A stretch of 64,000 nt of DNA from Lichenibacterium dinghuense (GCF_021730615.1 NZ_JAJLMN010000001.1:3669501-3733500); one strand, 5' to 3'; numbered from the stretch's first letter, positions 54,074-62,316 are shown. Notes: generated from the letters alone by a model not told the origin. Program-made: numbers and translations.

Positions 54074-55066
54074 TCACGCCTGCTCCAACTCGGTCGTGAC
54101 CGCGTTGCCGACGGTCTCGCCCATGCCGCTCCCCTCGTCGCCGTGGCTGCGCTCGGCCGGGCGGGCGTCCGGCCCCGTCACGACCGCGGGCGCCTCGATC
54201 TCCTGAACGTCCACCGACACGGTCATGCCCACGTAGTCGGCGGCGTTGCCGAAGTAGCTGCCCTGCAGCGGGATGGCCTGGCGCGGGTCCCGCGCCACCG
54301 CGACGCGGATCAGGTCGCGGTTGCCCACGATGCCGTTGGTGGGGTCGAACTCCACCCAGCCGGCGCCCGGCAGGTAGACCTGGCACCAGGCGTGGGTGTT
54401 GCCGCCGCCCTTGTGCGCCTCGCCCTTCTCGCGCGGCACGTAGAGGTAGCCCGACACGAAGCGCGACGCGAAGCCGAGCGCCCGCACGGCCTCCATCATC
54501 AGCACCGCGAAATCGCGGCACGTGCCCTTGCCCGAGGACAGGGTCAGCAGCGGGTCCTGCGTGCCGCGCTCGAAGCGCTTCGAATAGGTGAACCCCTCCT
54601 TGATCGCGTAGGTGAGCGTCATCAGGAGCTCGCCCGTGTCGGTGCGCTGCCCGTAGCGCACGAAGCGGCGCACCCATTTGTCGAGCAGGTGCTCGGGGTC
54701 GAGGTACTGCCGCTCGATCAGCCGCGAGATGTCCGGCCGCTCCTCCGCCCCGTAGGTGAAGGGATAGGTCTTGGCGTAGTCCTCGATCATGAAGTCGGGA
54801 GCGTTCGACGGCGTGTGGTCGAGCACGATGCGGGTGTCGAAGACGAGCTCCTTGGCCTCCGTCCCGAAGCTCGCCACGGCCACGCAGTTGCCGAACACGT
54901 CGTGGAACCAGCGCACGCGCTTGGGCTCCGGCGAGATGATCATGTCGGACGAGATCAGGCGCTGGTCGTAGCTGTCCCGCGGCCGGAACATCAGGCGATG
55001 CTCGCCGAAGCGCACCGGCGCCTTGTACTCGTATGTCGTGAGGTGGCGAACCGAGAGAACCGTCAT
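54074..55066 (-). CDS. Transglutaminase-like cysteine protease-fold protein
   Basis: 330 residues. N-terminal beta-rich bacterial transglutaminase-associated domain (LSVRHLTTYEYKAPVRFGEH, about 4-23) and a transglutaminase core with the full triad: Cys in GKGTCRDFAVLMME (about 171), His in NTHAWCQVYLPG (about 220), Asp in GWVEFDPTNG (about 237). These proteins often sit with an alpha-E domain protein and an ATP-grasp protein in a conserved amide-ligase/peptidase module, but only a second transglutaminase-like gene is adjacent here. No signal peptide. Start MTVLSVRHL agrees with the family. Confidence 0.9.
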   Translation of the reverse strand: MTVLSVRHLTTYEYKAPVRFGEHRLMFRPRDSYDQRLISSDMIISPEPKRVRWFHDVFGNCVAVASFGTEAKELVFDTRIVLDHTPSNAPDFMIEDYAKTYPFTYGAEERPDISRLIERQYLDPEHLLDKWVRRFVRYGQRTDTGELLMTLTYAIKEGFTYSKRFERGTQDPLLTLSSGKGTCRDFAVLMMEAVRALGFASRFVSGYLYVPREKGEAHKGGGNTHAWCQVYLPGAGWVEFDPTNGIVGNRDLIRVAVARDPRQAIPLQGSYFGNAADYVGMTVSVDVQEIEAPAVVTGPDARPAERSHGDEGSGMGETVGNAVTTELEQA

Positions 55067-55294
55067 CCGATGTCCGTGCAAACACCCGCTGTCACGCTTC
55101 GACCCGACGCCTTCGATCGGGCCCGGCACGAGGATACACGGGCGAGGGCCCGATGCATCCCCGCCCGCGCGGGAAGCCGGCCGCCCGTCCCGAGGGGGCG
55201 GCGGCCGGAGGAGCTTCGGCCTAAACCATTACGGCGGGCTCGGGAAGGCGCGTGAGGTCGCCGTAAGTGACGGGCGCCGGCGGCCCGCGGCCCG

Positions 55295-56191
55295 TCAGGG
55301 CCGGGCCAGCACCGGCATGGGCTGGCCGCCGTCCATACGGCTCGACGGGAACTGGCCCGAGTAGCTGTGCCGGAAGGTGGTCTCCTCGACGACCTCGTCC
55401 GTGATGACGTCGAACCGGCCCAGGATGGCCGAGCCGAAGGCGGTCGAGATGGCGACGTCGGTGGCGTCGCGGCCGCGCGCCATGACGATGCGGCCGATGC
55501 GAGGGCGGTTGTGGCGCGCGTCGAACGTGTACCAGCGGCCCGACAGGTAGACCTCGAACCAGGCGCTCCAGTCCATCGGGTCCGGCACCTTCGGCACGCC
55601 GATGTCGCCGAGGTAGCCCGTGCAGTAGCGCGCCGGGATGTTCATGCAGCGGCACAGCGACACCGCGAGATGCGCGAAGTCGCGGCACACGCCCACCTGC
55701 TCGCGGTGCCCCTCGCTGGCCGTGCGGGTGTTGCGGGCCATCTGGTAGTCGAAGCGGATGCGGTCGTGCACGTAGTCGACGATGGCCTGCACGCGCGCCC
55801 AGCCGCGCGGCGTGCCGCCGAACAGCTGCCACGCCGTGTCGCTGAGCAGGTCCGTGTCGGCGTAGCGGCTGCCCATGAGGAAGATCAGCACGTCGTCGGG
55901 CAGGCGGTCGATCGGCACCTCCTGCGCGTCCCAGTTCACCTCGTCGGGCAGCCCGCTGTCCTCCACGACGAAGTCCGCCGACAGCTTGATCTCGCCCGGC
56001 GGCACCATCATGCGGGTGAGGCGGTTGCCGAAATGGTCGAGCACGATGCGGGTGGGCAGGTGCGGGTCGGTCCGCATCACCTGCGGGGTGACGATGTCGC
56101 GCTCGCGCGACGGATGCACGCTGAGCAGGAACTGCATCGGCACCGCCTGCGGGCAGTAGTAGGACAGGTCGTAACCACAGCGGATCTTCAT
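55295..56191 (-). CDS. Transglutaminase-like protein (second type)
   Basis: 298 residues. N-terminal beta domain (KIRCGYDLSYYCPQAVPMQF), then a transglutaminase core with Cys in GVCRDFAHLAVSLCR (about 188). The residue where a HAW His is expected is Ser (MDWSAWFEVYL, about 226); FDARHNRPRIG follows with Asp and another His. From memory SAW is the norm in this subfamily, so a modified site rather than decay. Same direction as the first transglutaminase-like gene and 228 bases upstream of it, hence probably the same pathway. Starts MKIRCGY with GGGAG upstream. Confidence 0.85.
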   Translation of the reverse strand: MKIRCGYDLSYYCPQAVPMQFLLSVHPSRERDIVTPQVMRTDPHLPTRIVLDHFGNRLTRMMVPPGEIKLSADFVVEDSGLPDEVNWDAQEVPIDRLPDDVLIFLMGSRYADTDLLSDTAWQLFGGTPRGWARVQAIVDYVHDRIRFDYQMARNTRTASEGHREQVGVCRDFAHLAVSLCRCMNIPARYCTGYLGDIGVPKVPDPMDWSAWFEVYLSGRWYTFDARHNRPRIGRIVMARGRDATDVAISTAFGSAILGRFDVITDEVVEETTFRHSYSGQFPSSRMDGGQPMPVLARP

Positions 56192-56300
56192 GGCGGCTTC
56201 TCCCCGTGGAGGCTGACGTGCGGGCGGCGCGTAGCAAGAAACGGGCAAACGTCGCGGCATGGCTAAAGTTCTGTTGCCGCGCCTGCCGCAGCGGAAGGAT

Positions 56301-58028
56301 TCAACCGAGCGCGCGGCGCAGCGCTGCGAGCCGCGGCCGGAGCGCGGCGTCGAGGCGCGCGGCCTCCTCCGGGCCCTCGCGGTCCCGCGCCATGGTCAGC
56401 TCGCCGACCCGGAAGGCCGGGTAGGCGAGACGGAAGAAGGCGACGAGGCCGCGGTCGCAGTGGGAGCCTGAGCCGCGCTCCACGGCGGCGCGCAGGGCTT
56501 CCGCCTCGGCGTCGGACAGGTCCCACTCGACCGCGGCCCCCGCGACGTCCCAGGCGACGTCCTGGCAGCCGACGAGGTCGTGGCCGCAGCAATGGTCGAG
56601 TGCGTCCGATTTGAGCAGGGTGCCGCCGCCGTGCAGCCACTCGTGCGGGGCGAGGCGCCCGTCGACCGCGACCGGCCGCGCCGCGCGGGCGAGGGCGGGC
56701 AGGCGCGCCTCCCATCCGTCGAGGCGCGCCGCCGCACCGTCCCCGAGCGCCTCGGCGGCGTTGGCGCGCGCCATGGCGAGCAGCGCGTCGAGCGGCGCGC
56801 CGTCCCCCGGCCCGCACGGGAAGGCGCGGGCCCGGAACGCGAAGTAGGCGGCGAGCCGTTCCAGCAGCACAGGGCGCGCGACGGCGCCTCGCGCGGCGGG
56901 GCGGAGGTCCGCCCGCCAGGGCTCGACCAGGAAGCCGTGCCGGAGCGCGAGCGGCTCGACGCCGAAGCCGGCGGCGTGGAGCGCGCGGGCGCGGTCGAGC
57001 TTGGCGCGCCCGAAGCCGCCGAGGCCGGCGAAGCGCAGCAGCACGGTCGCCCGCGCGCCGCGCAGGAGGTATTTGCGCCGCTCGTTCTGGCGGTCGGCGG
57101 CGGGCCAATCGGCCGCGTCGGCGTAGCGGTGCCGCCGCCACCCGCCGCCCCCGACGTCCTCGGGCGGCGCCGGCAGCGGCCCCGTGATGTCGGCCACCCA
57201 GGCCGCGAGGCCGCGCGCGTCCTCGCCGACCAGCGCCTCGAACGGCGTCACCGCCCGGCGCGCCCCCGCCCACAGGCGCCGGTGCGCGTCGCTGGCCCTC
57301 GGGCCGGGCGCGCCGCCGTGGCCGGGCAGCAGCACGATCCGGTCCGCCGCGACGCCGGCGCGGGCGAGCGCGTCGGCGGCGGCACCCATGGAGGAGCCCG
57401 ACAGGCCCGGCCCTTCGTCGACTACCGCCCAGGCGGCGCCGCGCTCGCCCGCGCCGAGCGGCGGCGCGATCTCGACCTCGCGCGCGAAGGGGTGCCCGTG
57501 CGGCCGGGCCGTGCGGGGCGCGGGCGCGCCGAGCGCGGCGGCGACGGCCGCGGCCAGCACCGTGCCGATCGACCGCAGGCCGAGCACGCGGCTCGGGACC
57601 GGGGCCGCGAGCCCCGAGGCCGCGCGCCAATGGGCTTCCGGATAGACCGCGTAGTGGCAGAAGCCCTCCGTGCGGCGGATCTCGACGGCGCCGGGCAGGC
57701 CCGGCGCGCCGCCCAGGCTCGCGAGCGCCTCTGCGACGTCCGGCGGGACCGCGTCCGGCACGTCGGCGAAGCCGGAGTTCCAGGAGCGGCCCATCACGCC
57801 CGCGAGGGCCGAGCACAGCGCCATGGCGCGCGCCGCGGCGTCCGGCGCGCCGCCCTCGGCGTCGGCCAATCCCTGCGCGAGCCCGCCGGCCTCGACCAGC
57901 GCCGACACCCAGGCGGCGTGGCGCTCGACGGGCAGCGGTGCGGTCACGGCCTCCGCGAGCCAGCCCCGGACCTCGCCGAGCGCCGCCGCGACGGTCACGC
58001 GCCGCGACGCCTTGCCGTACCAGATCAC
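56301..58028 (-). CDS. Phosphoribosyltransferase-like / kinase-like fusion protein
   Basis: 575 residues and not a family I can name. Visible parts: an N-terminal helical region (1-110); a type I phosphoribosyltransferase-like domain (about 120-240) with VLGLRSIGTVLAAAVAAALG (148-167) and the PRPP loop AVVDEGPGLSGSS (201-213); a linker; and a C-terminal domain (about 320-575) that recalls aminoglycoside/choline-kinase folds, with PHEWLHGGGTLLKSD (461-475), DALDHCCGHDLVGCQDVAWD (475-494). An His/Asp/Asp arrangement at 462, 475 and 490-494 could serve a catalytic site. Its ATG overlaps the stop of the dual-specificity phosphatase gene, so they are coupled. Function: modification or salvage involving PRPP and phosphate transfer is a guess. 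Confidence 0.6.
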   Translation of the reverse strand: MIWYGKASRRVTVAAALGEVRGWLAEAVTAPLPVERHAAWVSALVEAGGLAQGLADAEGGAPDAAARAMALCSALAGVMGRSWNSGFADVPDAVPPDVAEALASLGGAPGLPGAVEIRRTEGFCHYAVYPEAHWRAASGLAAPVPSRVLGLRSIGTVLAAAVAAALGAPAPRTARPHGHPFAREVEIAPPLGAGERGAAWAVVDEGPGLSGSSMGAAADALARAGVAADRIVLLPGHGGAPGPRASDAHRRLWAGARRAVTPFEALVGEDARGLAAWVADITGPLPAPPEDVGGGGWRRHRYADAADWPAADRQNERRKYLLRGARATVLLRFAGLGGFGRAKLDRARALHAAGFGVEPLALRHGFLVEPWRADLRPAARGAVARPVLLERLAAYFAFRARAFPCGPGDGAPLDALLAMARANAAEALGDGAAARLDGWEARLPALARAARPVAVDGRLAPHEWLHGGGTLLKSDALDHCCGHDLVGCQDVAWDVAGAAVEWDLSDAEAEALRAAVERGSGSHCDRGLVAFFRLAYPAFRVGELTMARDREGPEEAARLDAALRPRLAALRRALG

Positions 58029-58546
58029 GCCTTCGCCGCGGCCAGGTGGCGGTAGGCGATGGAGGCGAAGAGGTCGAAGTCCGGCACCTCCCAGGCCTCC
58101 GACGTGCGGGCGCGGCGGGCGAGGAGCCAGTCGCGCCAGCAGCCGTACTGGGCGGGGCTGGGCGACACGCGGTCGCGCCGGTCCTTGGCGAGGTTCAGGG
58201 CGTCGAGCGGCGCCATGCCGCCGGCCACCAGGGCGGCCAGCGCCAGCGTCGCCGAGCGGCCGATGCCGTGCTCGCAGTGGATCAGCAGGCGGCGCCCGGC
58301 GGCCCGCTGCGCTTCCGCGAAGGCCACGCCCTCGTCCAGCATGGCGGCCGTGACGGCGGCGTGGTCGTCGGTCGGCAGGTGCAGGAAGGCGATCCCCTGC
58401 GCGTGCAGGATCGCGCGCTCGTCGACCGCCTCGCTGCGCAGGTCGACGACGGCGCCGACGCCCTCGTCGGCGGCGAGGCGGGCCGCTTCGGCGTCCGACA
58501 GGCGGCCGCCGATCGCGAGGTGGGGCGTGATCCAGGTGAGATTCAA
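58025..58546 (-). CDS. Dual-specificity / tyrosine phosphatase-like protein
   Basis: 173 residues from TTG 58546 (an ATG at 58639 would add 31 residues of poor composition). The phosphatase loop HCEHGIGRS (Cys 91, Arg 97) is intact, preceded by a possible general-acid Asp in HLPTDDHA (about 60). WITPHLAIGGRLSDAEAARL opens the domain as in dual-specificity phosphatases. Cytosolic. Coupled to the PRTase/kinase-like gene by ATGA overlap; it could reverse a phosphorylation made by the kinase-like domain, or act on a small phospho-compound. That link is inference from gene order. Confidence 0.85.
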   Translation of the reverse strand: MNLTWITPHLAIGGRLSDAEAARLAADEGVGAVVDLRSEAVDERAILHAQGIAFLHLPTDDHAAVTAAMLDEGVAFAEAQRAAGRRLLIHCEHGIGRSATLALAALVAGGMAPLDALNLAKDRRDRVSPSPAQYGCWRDWLLARRARTSEAWEVPDFDLFASIAYRHLAAAKA

Positions 58547-58695
58547 CGACGGTTCCGGGCGGGCGGCGGCGGTGGCTGCGGCTTGGCGCAAGACGCGGGA
58601 TCCCGCAAGGGCCCCGTGCCGCGGGAACCCGCCTCGCATCCGCCGGTTACGCCCAGGTCGCGCGCCCGCTTCCGGGCGCCGCGAGGAGCCGATCC

Positions 58696-58899
58696 ATGAC
58701 CCGCGACCCCGCCGGAGAACTCTCGATGAAGGAGCGCGCCATCTCGACCGGCATCGGCCTGTTCCTGGCCGCTTCAGCCGCCAAGCCGAGGCCCAACAAG
58801 GTGCTGAGCGTGCTGGCGCTGCTGGGCGGCGCCGCGCTCGCCTACCGCGGCACCACCGGCTACTGCCCCGCCAAGGCCGCGCTCGCGGCGCAGCGCTGA
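58696..58899 (+). CDS. DUF2892-type small membrane protein
   Basis: 67 residues. MKERAISTGIGLFLAASAAK then VLSVLALLGGAALAYRGTTGYCPAKAAL: two hydrophobic segments and the YRG-TGYCP ending typical of the DUF2892 (YgaP C-terminal-like) family. GAGGAG lies 7 bases before the ATG at 58696; an internal ATG at 58726 is also possible. Function unknown. Confidence 0.75.
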   Translation: MTRDPAGELSMKERAISTGIGLFLAASAAKPRPNKVLSVLALLGGAALAYRGTTGYCPAKAALAAQR

Positions 58900-58968
58900 C
58901 GCCGCGGCGGCGGTCGGGGCAGGAGACGCCCCGACCGCGTGCCCGGCCTCGGGCCGCCGGACCGCAGC

Positions 58969-59229
58969 CTAGTAGGTCGCGGAGCGGCGCGCGAAGAAGC
59001 CGTAGATGAAGAGCACGATGATCGCGCCCACGATCGAGGCGACGAAGTGGGCGCCGCCCTCGGGGCCGTACCAGCCGATGGCCCGGCCGAGGTAGGTCGC
59101 CACGAACGACCCGATGATGCCCAGCACGGTCGTCATGATGAAGCCGCTGAACTCGTTCGGCCCGCCCATCAGGAATTTCGCGATCACGCCGGCCAGGAAG
59201 CCGATGATGATGGTTTCGATGATGCCCAC
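58969..59229 (-). CDS. GlsB/YeaQ/YmgE-family stress membrane protein
   Basis: 86 residues. MGIIETIIIGFLAGVIAKFLMGG followed by FIMTTVLGIIGSFVATYLG and IVGAIIVLFIYGFFARR: three membrane helices with glycine patterns of the transglycosylase-associated (YeaQ) family, small inner-membrane proteins linked to general stress. Complete. No operon partner. Confidence 0.92.
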   Translation of the reverse strand: MGIIETIIIGFLAGVIAKFLMGGPNEFSGFIMTTVLGIIGSFVATYLGRAIGWYGPEGGAHFVASIVGAIIVLFIYGFFARRSATY

Positions 59230-59357
59230 GGGACCGATCTCCAGCCGAGGTGCGGACCGGCTCCCCTGAGCCCCGCCCCCGGTGCCGCATCAACGCCGCA
59301 TGGGCGCGAAGGTTGACGGCGGCCTGCGTTTTCGCCCGCAGCCGGGGGCGGAACCGT

Positions 59358-59594
59358 TCAGCGCGCGGCGGCCCGCGGGGGCGGCGCGCTGCCCTCGACC
59401 CAATCGGGCCCGCCGAGGGCGATCGGCACGTAGACCGAGGCCAGCGACGACGCGGCCAGGAGCAGCATGAACACCAGACCCCGGCCCAGGCTGGCCCGCT
59501 GGGCGGCGCCGACGGCGGCCGCGGCCCGGACGGGGCCGAAGGCGGGTTCGAGGCGGGGCATCGCGAACAGGGCGGGGGCTGGCGGGGTCGGCAT
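59358..59594 (-). CDS. Small hypothetical membrane protein
   Basis: 78 residues starting MPTPPAPALFAMPRLEPAFG; one predicted membrane helix GLVFMLLLAASSLASVYVPIAL (about 43-64). GAGGAG is 7 bases upstream of the ATG at 59594. Divergent from the DUF6502 gene across a shared region holding tandem GTGGG/CCCAC operators, so it may be under the same regulator. Family not recognised. Confidence 0.55.
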   Translation of the reverse strand: MPTPPAPALFAMPRLEPAFGPVRAAAAVGAAQRASLGRGLVFMLLLAASSLASVYVPIALGGPDWVEGSAPPPRAAAR

Positions 59595-59623
59595 GGCGGG
59601 GCTCCTCGATGCGCGACCGATAT

Positions 59624-59667
59624 GTGAGAAAAAATCCCACGTCAATATGAGTGGGAAAAATACCCAC
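59624..59667. promoter_or_regulatory. Tandem inverted-repeat operator (GTGRG-N7-CCCAC twice)
   Basis: Two 17-base palindromic boxes: GTGAGAAAAAATCCCAC (59624-59640) and GTGGGAAAAATACCCAC (59651-59667), separated by 10 bases. Each has 5-base arms around an A/T-rich 7-base centre; half-sites thus recur as GTGAG, CCCAC, GTGGG, CCCAC. They lie between the divergent small membrane protein and the DUF6502-DUF5666 operon, upstream of the putative -35 at 59685. A dedicated regulator is expected. Confidence 0.7.
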
Positions 59668-59684
59668 AAAACGGCCCGTGGTCG

Positions 59685-59713
59685 TTGAACTCGCTCCAGC
59701 CGCGTCCTATGCT
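59685..59713 (+). promoter_or_regulatory. Candidate promoter for the DUF6502-DUF5666 operon
   Basis: TTGAAC (59685-59690), 17-base spacer, TATGCT (59708-59713). A start of transcription 6-8 bases after the -10 would fall at about 59720, exactly at the GTG that begins a family-like DUF6502 protein, so the message may be leaderless. Confidence 0.5.
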
Positions 59714-59719
59714 CCAGCC

Positions 59720-60601
59720 GTGCCCGATCCCTCCGCCGACGTCCCGCTGGACACCACCAAGCTTCAGGCCGCGCTCGTGCGCCTGCTGCGCCCGATGGTG
59801 CGCCTGCTCGTGCGCCGGGGCATCACCTTCCCGGCGCTGTGCGAGGTCTTGCGCGAGCTCTACGTCAACGTGGCGGAGCACGATTTCGCGCTGCCCGGCA
59901 AGGAGCAGACGGACAGCCGCGTCAGCCTGCTGACGGGCATCCACCGCAAGGAGGTGCGGCGCCTGCGCGGCGCGGGCGCGCCCGTCAGCGTCGTGCCGGC
60001 GTCGCTGTCGCGCACGAGCCGCATCCTGGCCCGCTGGCTCGCGGACCGGAGCACCACCGACGCGGCCGGCCATCCGCTCCCGCTGCCGCGCGTGGCGCCG
60101 GCGGGGCAGCCCTCGTTCGAGGCGCTGGTGGAGTCGGTCACGCGCGACCTGCGCCCGCGCGCCGTGCTCGACGAGTGGATCGACAAGCGCCTCGCCGTGC
60201 TCGACGCGGCCGACGTCGTCACGCTGCTGGAGCGGGCCTACGTGCCCGCCGGCGGCGACGACCAGCAGCTCTACTACTTCGGCCGGAACCTGCACGACCA
60301 CGTCGCCGCCGCGGTCGCCAACGTGTCGGCGGACGCGCCCCGCTTCCTCGAGCGCGCCGTGCACTACGACGGGCTCTCCGCCGGACTGGCAGCCGAGCTC
60401 GAGCGCCGCTCGCGCGACCTCGCCATGGACGCGCTGACCGCCGCCAACCGCGCCGCCCACGACGGCTGCGAGTGCGACGCCGGCGGGGGCTGGCGCTGGA
60501 ACTTCGGCGTCTACGTGTTCGCCGAGGAGGTGGCGCCCTCCGACACCCCGCCGGCCGAGCCACGACCGGCTGAAGGCCCGTCGGCCGGGGCGGCGGCGTG
60601 A
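59720..60601 (+). CDS. DUF6502-family protein
   Basis: 293 residues from GTG 59720. Conserved opening LQAALVRLLRPMVRLLVRRGITFPALCEVLRELYVNVAEHDF (about 14-55) then QTDSRVSLLTGIHRKEVRRL (about 65-84), a helix-turn-helix-like pattern; RTSRILARWLADRSTTDAAGHPLPLP and the rest are typical of the DUF6502 family, which is of unknown function. A longer frame opens at GTG 59651 but runs through the operator, so the later start is preferred. Its stop overlaps the start of a DUF5666 gene, a pairing that I recall as recurrent in proteobacteria. Possibly a DNA-binding regulator. Confidence 0.75.
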   Translation: MPDPSADVPLDTTKLQAALVRLLRPMVRLLVRRGITFPALCEVLRELYVNVAEHDFALPGKEQTDSRVSLLTGIHRKEVRRLRGAGAPVSVVPASLSRTSRILARWLADRSTTDAAGHPLPLPRVAPAGQPSFEALVESVTRDLRPRAVLDEWIDKRLAVLDAADVVTLLERAYVPAGGDDQQLYYFGRNLHDHVAAAVANVSADAPRFLERAVHYDGLSAGLAAELERRSRDLAMDALTAANRAAHDGCECDAGGGWRWNFGVYVFAEEVAPSDTPPAEPRPAEGPSAGAAA

Positions 60602-61740
60602 GCGGACGCCCCTCCCGGTCCCTGTCGCGCCGGAGCTTCGCGGCCCTGGCCCTGCAGGCCCTCGCCCTCTGGAGCGGACGCGCGCGCGCTCAGGACCCGA
60701 TGGACGGCGCCGACCGCGGGCTCGGCGGCACCGGCGCGGCGCCCACCGACGCGGAGGAGACGCTGGGCCGCGACCGGGGCATCGGCGGAACGGGCGTGAT
60801 CGGCACGATCCGGCGCTTCGGCTCGATCGTGGTCAACGACCTGCGCGTGACCTTTCCGCCCGACGTGCCGGTGTCGATCGACGGGCGGCCCGCGGCGGCG
60901 CGCGACCTCAGGCTCGGCCAGGTCGTGCGCGTGCTGGCGCGGCAGCGCGGGGGCGTCCTCGTCACCCGCGCCATCGTGGCGGACAGCGAGGTCGTCGGGC
61001 CGGTGGGGGCGTCCGGCCCCGGGCGGCTCGTGGTGCTGGGCCAGCGCGTCCTCGTGCCGGAGGGCGTCGCGGTGCCGGCGCATCGCGCGGGCGACCTGCT
61101 CGCGGTCAGCGGGCTGCGCCGGCTCGACGGCGCCGTCGTGGCGAGCCTGATCGAGCGGCGGCCGCCGGGTCCGTCGCGCCTGCGCGGCCCGGTCGAGGCC
61201 GGCGCGGACGGCGGCCCGGCGGTCGGCGGCCTCGCCGTCGCGGGGCTCGCGCCGGCGCTGATCGGGCGCCGGGTGTCGATGGCCGGCGCGCTGCGGAACG
61301 GGACGTTCCATCCCTCCGCCGTGACGGTCGAGCCGCGCGTGCCCTTCGCGGAAGCCGACGCCGTGTCGGTGGAGGCCTACGTGGCGCGGGTGCCCGACGG
61401 GCTGCGGCTCGGCTCCGGCCTCGACGTCGCGGCGAGCCCCGCGGCGCTGGCCGAGCTGGGGGAGCAGGGCGGGGTGCGGGCCGTGGTGGTGGCGCGGCCG
61501 ATTCCGGCCGGGCGTCTCGCCGCGCAGTCGCTGCACGTGGAGGCCGGCCCGCGCGGGACGGGCCGGGACGGCCTCGACCGCGGTCCGGCCGCGCCGGGCG
61601 CCCGCGGCCCCGCGGGGCCGGGCGGTGCCGCCGCGCCGGGGCCGGGGAACCGCGACGGCGGATCGCGCGATGGAGGTCCGCGCGGCGGCAACAGTCCCGG
61701 TGGCGGCGCGGGCGGCGGGCGCGGCGGCCCGGGGCGGTGA
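60598..61740 (+). CDS. DUF5666-domain exported protein
   Basis: 380 residues, GTG start overlapping the DUF6502 stop. A twin-arginine-like leader (SRRSFAALALQALALWSGRARA, about 9-30) directs export. Then repeated beta-rich segments such as GTIRRFGSIVVNDLRVTFPPDVPVSIDGRPAAARDLRLGQVVRVLA and three more related segments (about 120, 190, 255), fitting DUF5666 OB-like repeats. The last about 60 residues are Gly/Pro/Asn/Asp-rich low complexity. Function unknown. Likely periplasmic partner of DUF6502. Confidence 0.75.
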   Translation: MSGRPSRSLSRRSFAALALQALALWSGRARAQDPMDGADRGLGGTGAAPTDAEETLGRDRGIGGTGVIGTIRRFGSIVVNDLRVTFPPDVPVSIDGRPAAARDLRLGQVVRVLARQRGGVLVTRAIVADSEVVGPVGASGPGRLVVLGQRVLVPEGVAVPAHRAGDLLAVSGLRRLDGAVVASLIERRPPGPSRLRGPVEAGADGGPAVGGLAVAGLAPALIGRRVSMAGALRNGTFHPSAVTVEPRVPFAEADAVSVEAYVARVPDGLRLGSGLDVAASPAALAELGEQGGVRAVVVARPIPAGRLAAQSLHVEAGPRGTGRDGLDRGPAAPGARGPAGPGGAAAPGPGNRDGGSRDGGPRGGNSPGGGAGGGRGGPGR

Positions 61741-61785
61741 CAGCCGCCGGGCCGGGAGGGGCGGGGGGCTCGCCCCGGTGCGGTC

Positions 61786-62316
61786 TCAGCCCTTCTTGGC
61801 GCGCGCCATGGCCTCGCGGATCAGGGTCTTGGCCTCTTCGGCGCCGACCCACTTCACGATCTTGACCCACTTGCCGGGCTCGAGATCCTTGTAGTGGGCG
61901 AAGAAGTGCTCGATCTGCTCCAGCGTGATCTGCGGCAGGTCGGTGTATTCCTGGATCTTCTCGTAGCGGCGGGTGAGCTTGGTCACCGGCACGGCGATGA
62001 TCTTCTCGTCGCCGCCGCTCTCGTCCTCCATCAGCAGCGCGCCCACGGGGCGGCAGGCCATCATGGCGCCGGGCACGATCTCGCGGGTGTTGGCCACGAT
62101 GACGTCGCACGGGTCGCCGTCGTCCGACAGCGTGTGCGGGATGAAGCCGTAGTTGCCCGGATAGCGCATCGACGTGTGGAGGAATCGGTCAACCTTGAGG
62201 ATGCCGGCGTCCTTGTCGAGCTCGTATTTGATCGGCTCGCCGCCGATCGGCACTTCGATGATGACGTTGACTTCGTCAGGCGGGTTCTTGCCGATCGCGA
62301 TGGCGTCGAGGTTCAC
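61786..62316 (-). CDS. ppa: Inorganic pyrophosphatase
   Basis: Hydrolyses pyrophosphate to two phosphates, pulling biosynthesis forward. 176 residues, family [39 protein letters not shown] (about 30-46), [25 protein letters not shown] (about 50-74, the DxDPxD metal site) and [13 protein letters not shown] start 62316 with GGAG 7 bases upstream; upstream in-frame ATGs give non-family sequence. Cytosolic. Confidence 0.96.
   Translation of the reverse strand: MNLDAIAIGKNPPDEVNVIIEVPIGGEPIKYELDKDAGILKVDRFLHTSMRYPGNYGFIPHTLSDDGDPCDVIVANTREIVPGAMMACRPVGALLMEDESGGDEKIIAVPVTKLTRRYEKIQEYTDLPQITLEQIEHFFAHYKDLEPGKWVKIVKWVGAEEAKTLIREAMARAKKG

Noticed and set aside
54074-56191. Complete transglutaminase/alpha-E/ATP-grasp operon
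   Set aside because: Only the two transglutaminase-like genes are present; the alpha-E and circularly permuted ATP-grasp genes are not in the neighbouring sequence.
56301-58546. Tellurium-resistance (Ter) operon
   Set aside because: Only the PRTase-like domain recalls Ter-associated genes; no TerB/C/D/E or ATP-grasp genes are nearby.
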